Of a stretch of DNA of 64,000 nucleotides, positions 57,930 to 64,000 are shown in pieces. The notes under the pieces were generated by a model that ran no database searches, was not told where the DNA came from, and saw only the letters and a program-made list of their open reading frames with translations. The position numbers and the translations under genes are program-made. The first letter of the stretch is position 1. Every line of letters begins with the position of its first letter. The DNA is from Nymphaea colorata. Its lineage: Eukaryota; Streptophyta; Magnoliopsida; Nymphaeales; Nymphaeaceae. The stretch is from the NCBI RefSeq assembly GCF_008831285.2, contig NC_045146.1, positions 8,196,972-8,260,971 of the forward strand, read 5' to 3'.

Positions 57930-58335
57930 TGTTGGGTAAATCCACCTTGCATGAAGGAAATGAGATCATGGGTTGCAGAAGTCTCTCTTTAGGGTTCTTT
58001 GCCATAACAATTCATGATGACACTAGCCCTACTCCATTTTACGTATTGGTGAAGCGTTGATAGCACAACATTGGTGTTGTGAATCCATAGATGCCCTAAT
58101 AAGAGGTTGTAGGAAGGTGGTAAACTCACCATATAAAATTGCACGAAATGAATAGAGTAATTCATAAAGAGTTCTAGCATAATTGTTGTCTTGGCAGTTT
58201 AGCAATGATTTCCAAACCAAAAAATCGTGAAGGAGTTTGGGGTGTACTCTTTATCGCAAATGCCTAGAGCTTGAGTGGTCACCTGAGGGAAAATATTGAT
58301 CCCACCACCTCTATTGATTAATACATGTTGATAGT
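57930..58335 (-). pseudogene. gypsy aspartic protease remnant
   Basis: The minus strand reads VLINRGGGINIFPQVTTQAL, then FYMVSLPPSYNLLLGHLWIH and NTNVVLSTLHQYVKW. Intact relatives have LLGRPWIH...STLHQKVKF and an active-site LVD-G-G-S-A. Here the aspartate position reads N (INRGG), so the enzyme is catalytically dead. It pairs with the RT downstream and the gag upstream as one polyprotein. Confidence 0.78.
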
Positions 58336-58899
58336 TACACCTCTTGTCCTAACTACAACATAGAGAGCATTGCTATGGAATACATGGAGCTCGGGAAGAT
58401 CTTCATCTAAAAATGTGATTAGAGCATTTAGAATAATAGAACTAAGATGGTTGTACTCCTTTGTACTTGAACCTTTTTTTGAAAGCTCTCCACAATTTCT
58501 CTATGCTTCATGGAGGACTTTATGAAATCTAGGATGGATACATCTGACAATACAGTTAATGGCTTTACATGTTCACTCTGTTCTACCTCTTGAAGCATTT
58601 CGGCCTGATTTTGGCCTTTAGAAACTTGATAAAGGATGTGGATGGACTAGGGACTTCCTCTTCTCATGCAACTGACTTTGTTTATTCTTGTCTTATACGT
58701 TGGTCATTCTCTTTTTCATAGCCACAATAAAATCTAGAGACGCACCTTTGGAAGACTCAAAGACTATTGCATTAATGGATGTGGTCATGAGAATGGGAGG
58801 CTAGGGTGGATACAACTACAGTAATAGCAACATCATGCTTTTTGAATGGATATTTCAGTATTGCCTTTTGCCACGTCCATAGTTATTTCCTCTATCATT

Positions 58900-60140
58900 T
58901 GATTGCACAACTTCCAGAGTGGTGACTGTTATCTTATTGTTTTTCTTAGGCTGTCCTTCTTGCTAGCAAATGGGGACTCTATGTTCCCATCTTGAAGACT
59001 ACTCTCGAGAATTTTGCTTGCTCAGTCAGATCAAGGAAGGAATTAAATTGAGTTTGAGAAATCATGTTCCACAAAGGCTGCGTAAAATTCCTCATCATGT
59101 GAACTATGGCATGATCTTTTGGCATGGGATTCTTGAGATGGTTGCATGCAGTCCTCCACCTCTGCATGAGTTCATGGACTTATTCTCCAACTTTTTGTTT
59201 GAGATTCGTGAGATAGCCAATTGTGGTAGCAGCAATTTCAGTATTGTGGTGGAACGTTTTGATAAACATGTGAAAAATTTTGTCAAAATCTTTTAATACA
59301 TGAGCACTGTATACCAGTTTGACGTCGCCCCTTGTAGACCTCTTTGGAAGAATCAAAATAAGGTCTATTTGTTCTTACTATACAGCCCCACATCTATGAA
59401 GAAGGTGGCCAGGTGACCATCAGGATCTCCTTTCCCTCATACTTGACAAACATCAAAGGGATGTCTACCAAAGTATCATCACCGCCTAGAGCATTGATGT
59501 AGTCAGCACAAGTGTAGACTTTCTTCCCTTTATCCTGGAAGGTCTACATCTTGTGGTCCATCTCCACCATCTTAGAGCACATGTCAGCAATAAGCACGTC
59601 TATATCATCATGACTGGCTTGATTGGAATTACTTCTTTCCTTATTCTTGGATTTGATAGACTTCTATTTAATTTCAAGTTCAAAATCTAAGCCATCTGTT
59701 TCATTCTTCTTTTTGGCTTTTTTGGAGTTATCGGATTTCTTTTCTAGCTCCTCTTGAAATCTGAACTTTCCTTATTTATGGACCTGTTGTTTATCTTGCC
59801 ATAAACTTTCTTTTGATGAAGTTTTGCCTCCAACTCACTATCATGTTCTTGCTACTTTTTCTTCCTTCAGCTTCCTCTTGGCTAGGTCATCTTCTATGTT
59901 TGAGGTTTCTCTTAGTGGATCACTTTTATCCTCTTTAGACTTCTTGTGGGATGACTTTTCCTCAATTCTAAATTTGCTGGACTCATATCTGTGTGAGCTT
60001 GTCCTTTCTGCTCCTTTCTTGCTAGAGGAAGGCTCACCGTCTTGTCTAATCAAGCCGAAGTCCATTGCAAATTGTAGGAGCATTTGCTGAGACATGATCA
60101 TGATTGTAGGATACACCATACCATTGTCATTGATTTCCAT
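58900..60140 (-). pseudogene. gypsy gag
   Basis: A minus-strand start at 60,140 (MEINDNGMVYPTIMIMSQQM) leads into a long charged Ser/Lys/Glu-rich segment (about 60,060-59,700). The retrotransposon Gag core follows: MFVKYEGKGDPDGHLATFF, IDVGLYSKNKQTLF, GLQGATSNWYTVL, HELMQRWRTACNHLKNPMPK, MMRNFTQPLWNMISQTQFNS. This K-Y-D-G-K-G-D-P...L...F...L.G.A..W....R.W pattern is typical of Tat-type gypsy Gag. Frameshifts and stops are present. The start is the first ATG after the primer-binding site in the frame of the charged segment. Confidence 0.82.
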
Positions 60141-60333
60141 AGTTAGTAGAACATCTATTTTCTAAATACCAAACAAAGTCTTAGGATTTTCTCCATTATT
60201 TGTTTGTGAATCAGTCTTAAGGGTTATTTTGTAAAAGTATATGGCTAGACAAAGACAAGTTAGTGAGATACAACATAAGCACATGAGTTTCAATGGGAGA
60301 GGTAGACATGGAGTTGATGATTGTGATCACCAT

Positions 60334-60354
60334 GTTACCAGGATAGGGTCACCA
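60334..60354 (-). other. degenerate gypsy primer-binding site
   Basis: The minus strand reads TGGTGACCCTATCCTGGTAA, comparable, with one added base and several transitions, to the TGGCGACTC..CTGGGGA-type site of Tat/Ogre elements. It lies between the 5' LTR and gag, as expected. Confidence 0.55.
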
Positions 60355-60361
60355 CGAGAAT

Positions 60362-63055
60362 GGTATTTGATTTGCCTAGATTAGCAAAGTCAAAGATGGT
60401 ACATGTCCCATTACCTAGCCTAGGTCACTGACAAAGGTGGAATCACAAATAGGGAAGGCATTTTATAAAAGGGAATTTTATTGAAGAAGTTTATTAATTA
60501 AAACATCCCATAAAAGTGTTGAGATTGAAAGTAACAAAACATAACAATGACACAGACCACTACCCTTCTTGACAAAGGAAAGGAGGACGAATGACTCTCC
60601 ACCACTCAGTATAGTCTAGCCCTATGGCTGCTTGAAGAAAGAAGGTGCAAGTACATAAACAGCCTCCAACTATAACAAACAATGTGATGTGCTCTTGACC
60701 ACTGCGGTGTCTCCAATTCAAATTCTGGAATGGTTCCTCAGTTGGTCATTGTATAACTCTTTATTTACTTTTGGAAAAACTAATGGATGCATCTTTCTTT
60801 CTTGGAATCGACTGAGAAGATTGGCCTTAGCAGCTTGTAAGCTCCATTTAGGTGATAAGTGTACTGAGAAGATTATTGTGTCAGTTGAAAATATCCCAAA
60901 TAAACACCTCCTCTAACAACTCGTTAATCAACTTGTGGTAGTAGTAGATAGGGTGTATGAAGACAACCTTTGGTGGAACCCTAAAGTGTCAAGCTCACGG
61001 TACAACAAGCCTCAAAAACCACTGCTGCAATGCTATAGTAAATCCCTATATGACCAATGTCCGTCTGATGAAAATTTTGGATAATCCTTGGTACAAGGCA
61101 GCCAGTGCCGCCATGGTTAGGGAAAAGCCTAATGTTTGTGCAATTCCCTCCCTCCTGAAGAGCTGAAGGGTAGGGGCATCCAATAGGCTTTTTGTCTCTA
61201 TGAAGAACACGAGTGTCACTATAGTCAAACAGAATCCCATTTTGTGTCTTTCAAAGCTCACCTAGACATTCTAGCTACATCTACATCATCTCAGGTCTTC
61301 ATGTAGAGGTCATACGGTTCTATATAGTTGTTTTATTTTTTCACTAAGATGCATTCTTTAGATCTGATCCATTGGTAAAATATCTCCTTCAACTTACTAG
61401 CTAACTAGTTGACATGAAACTAGTATCTAGTGGACCATATGGGTGAACAACGGGTTATAGCAGTGTCATATTTGGACTTGATCAAGATTTGAATTTGAAA
61501 AGTAGATTTGGATCAAATGTCAAATGAAAGGTTCGAATTAATGATCCAGATCAGGATCTAGAATGAAGATTTGGATATATGATGGATACAAAAGATTTTA
61601 GATTCAAATTATAAATCTGGACATAGATTTGATTTAAAATATAGAGAGGCTCCCTACTGGGCTGCATTGAGCAATGTGGGTGTGTCTGGGTCCAGTTGGC
61701 TGAACCCAGATATTCTAAGTCATATCAGGACCGGTTTTGAGTGGACTGAGTTCAATTGATTGAGGCTGGTCTCACTTAGATTGGTTTTAAAGGAAATAAA
61801 CTTAGTTGACTGGGCCTGGTCAAACCTAGATTGGTTTTAAATATTGTGATCAGTAGGCTCTAGCTGAGCTAGAAATTGGACCAAGTTTGAGTGAGGGTGA
61901 GAAATGGGCTCGGTCTGGGATGATTTATTTTAGGCAAGTCAAAATGACTTGGGTTTGAATTTGACTGGGTCAGGGTTGTAGACCAAATCTAGTGAGCAAA
62001 GCTTGGCTTTGCTTTGATTGAAATGGGTTCACCTGCTTGCAACACACTAAATCAGGCATGTAATGAAAACCTAAGCTGGGTGACTGAAATGTATATTTTC
62101 TATAGGCTTCTAAGAATTTGGGTTTGCGGACCCATCTGAACCTATATTTGGCAAGTTCCTCACATTTGATGTTCCTAAAACCTATAGGACTATTTCAAGC
62201 ATGTTATAAGAAATTGAGTTTGGTTGGTCCTACTAGGTTTAAATTAGGTAGGTCTTGCAAGATACAACAAGGTGAGTTCATTGAAGTTATACTTGGCTGT
62301 TTTAGTGAGGTTAGGATCTGCAATCCTTGATGAAGCTATTTTTGGCAATTTTGAGAAACTAGGGTTTAAGGGTACTACCCAAGCTATTTTAGGCAGTTTT
62401 TTAAAAGTGATGTTTTTTGGGTATCCAAGAGAGTTTTCTTGGCAGGTCTGGTTGCCCTAGGATCAATGGATCATACTGAGCTATTTTAAGTAGTTTTGGA
62501 AAGTAAGGATTTATGGGCCCCACTGATCTAATTTTGGCATGTTGCACTCTAGCGTGTCTGGCGAGCTATATTAAGCAGTACCTTCTTAAAATAGCAGCTT
62601 GGGGAATTTGGCTTCCATATTTCGTAGGTTGAACATCATATCCAAAATCTCAGTTTAGTATAAATTGGATAAAAAAACAAACTTCTAAATTGCTCCAGAG
62701 ACAGTTTTCCTAAAGCATTGCCATTTTTGGCAAAAGTGGACCAGTTAGCTCAATTGTGCCATTTTAAACCAAATGAAACAAGTGGAACTCCAATGTGCCG
62801 AAAAGAAAGGTATCGGGACCGATACTATGGTTAGGAAAAGGTTGATTGGGTTTAATCTTGCTTGACAGCCTCATTTCTAGGTTTTTTGAGGGTTCTAGGG
62901 TGTTAGGGTTTCCCTATGTTGTGGTAGAGTTCAGCCTACTTGGACAACGTAGGGCAGTTTGACTCTAACCTGGGGTTATAAACCAGACCAGTTGGAACAT
63001 AGTTCAAAATAGTAATAAAACTAGAGGACAAAGATAAAATAGTCATTTGGTGACA
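60362..63055 (-). repeat. 5' LTR of the large gypsy element
   Basis: The upper edge at 63,055 reads TGTCACCAAATGACTATTTT on the minus strand, matching the LTR start at 46,786. Homology with the 3' LTR holds over about 61,700-63,055 and 45,360-46,786 in direct orientation. Below 61,700 the two copies no longer align, so one has been rearranged. The lower edge is set by the primer-binding site and is approximate. It contains GATCT/AATCC-rich sequence near 61,540-61,640, like block A. Confidence 0.65.
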
Positions 63056-64000
63056 TGAAAATTCTGGGGTGTTTAAACTATATTCTGCCCTATATACAGG
63101 AGATGTTCTATCAATTTTTAACTACTTTCTGTCAAATTTCCTATACGCACGCATGTGTGTACATGGCATGCATTATGCATGAAATGAAACAAACATGCAA
63201 CAATAAAGAAAACACTTTTTTATTGTTGTTGTCTGGCACAACTTTCTCACTGTCATTTCTCATTTTGTTCTTTCTATGATTGATGCAATCATTGGCTGTA
63301 ATGTATTAGGGTTTTGAATTTGCTCCTTCTGTTTTACAAGGCATATGTTTTCAACATGCATCTAGATGGCTGTTCTCCTAGGAATTTAGTTCTTTTGTTT
63401 TACCATTTCCTTTCGTTCATGTCCAATTTTTCTTTATTGGTGAACATCCTTGGGTTGTCCCATCAATATAGAAAAATAGTTAATTACATTGAACCAATGT
63501 GGAGGTTATTACTATTGTTCATATGTTCTACTTTTAGTTTCCCATCAACATTTATCACTTTCACATTTTGGTTTTGCTAGGAAAATGTGTTTCACATTGT
63601 TGGTGTGCCATTTGTGCAGAACTGTTTGGCAAGATTTAAAACTCCAGATTTGCGTAAGGGCAGGTACTTACATTTTCATAACAATTAGTTCTCCAATTTT
63701 TTATATGTTCTGGCACCGCCAACAGTAGAGAAGTGCAATAACTTGTCAAAACAGCTATCTATATACATATTGCAAGGTTATTATTTCTACCTAAGCTTCT
63801 GCTTATGCTTCTGCTTCTGCATATGCTATTTTGACAATTTGATTGCAGTGTTGTCATTTGAATTGATGATTTTGTCCAATCTAAAGTTCTTAATTTTATT
63901 TACAAGCTCAGTTCCATAGGCACGATTTCTTTTCTTAGACAATCCAATAATTTGAAGTTTTGAGCTGGTGCTTTATTCATCTGAAAGGAATTCCTTTATG
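63056..64000. other. unassigned flanking DNA
   Basis: Sequence beyond the gypsy 5' LTR. No protein or RNA gene recognised. T-rich short frames lack any motif. A small CTTCTGCTTATG-type reiteration lies near 63,795-63,825. Confidence 0.4.

Overview
This window is plant nuclear DNA made almost entirely of decayed, nested transposable elements. Evidence includes long AT-rich non-coding stretches, plant-type hAT, CACTA, Ty3/gypsy (Tat/Ogre-like) and Ty1/copia proteins, a copia primer-binding site for initiator tRNA-Met, and GC-rich hAT-type elements. Every recognisable reading frame is broken by stops or frameshifts. I found no intact host gene, no rRNA, no functional tRNA and no CRISPR. The lineage within seed plants cannot be fixed from the sequence.\n\nLayout. 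1-4.9 kb: unassigned DNA with a possible gypsy primer-binding site (~717) and a tRNA-derived SINE-like box (~2.5 kb). 4.96-5.49 kb: C-terminal end of a DUF659-type hAT transposase (minus). 5.5-17.3 kb: a TTF-zinc-finger/DUF4371-type hAT transposase (minus), split inside its D-T-R-W-G-S-H motif by a 9,085-bp gypsy-derived insertion (6,850-15,934) with a 5-bp target duplication. Both outer ends of that insertion are LTR U5 ends, so its ~1.95 kb arms are inverted. 17.7-18.6 kb: two tandem ~439-bp units. 19,414-24,518: a structurally complete but coding-dead copia element (minus). 25.1-27.96 kb: a second DUF659-type hAT transposase (minus), interrupted by a 1.3 kb non-autonomous hAT-like element. 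~28.0-28.2 kb: CACTA-like end sequence. 29.2-30.8 kb: a TTF/DUF4371 hAT transposase (plus). 30.8-36.8 kb: gypsy LTR sequence containing a 3.5 kb solo LTR (32,424-35,926), which itself contains a very GC-rich 1.0 kb hAT-like element (34,240-35,241). 36.8-37.8 kb: another DUF659 hAT C-terminus (plus). 37.8-42.1 kb: a CACTA (En/Spm) element start with subterminal repeats and a TNP2 transposase remnant (plus). ~42.2-63.06 kb: a ~20 kb Tat-like gypsy element (minus) with gag, protease, RT and integrase remnants. It carries 5.4 kb of rearranged LTR blocks between RNase H and integrase. The last kilobase is unassigned.\n\nThe elements form a stratigraphy: hAT genes are the oldest layer, and gypsy, copia and small non-autonomous hAT elements were inserted into them. 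Nothing suggests a cooperating gene system. The interest lies in the insertion structures, above all the U5-to-U5 inverted gypsy insertion.
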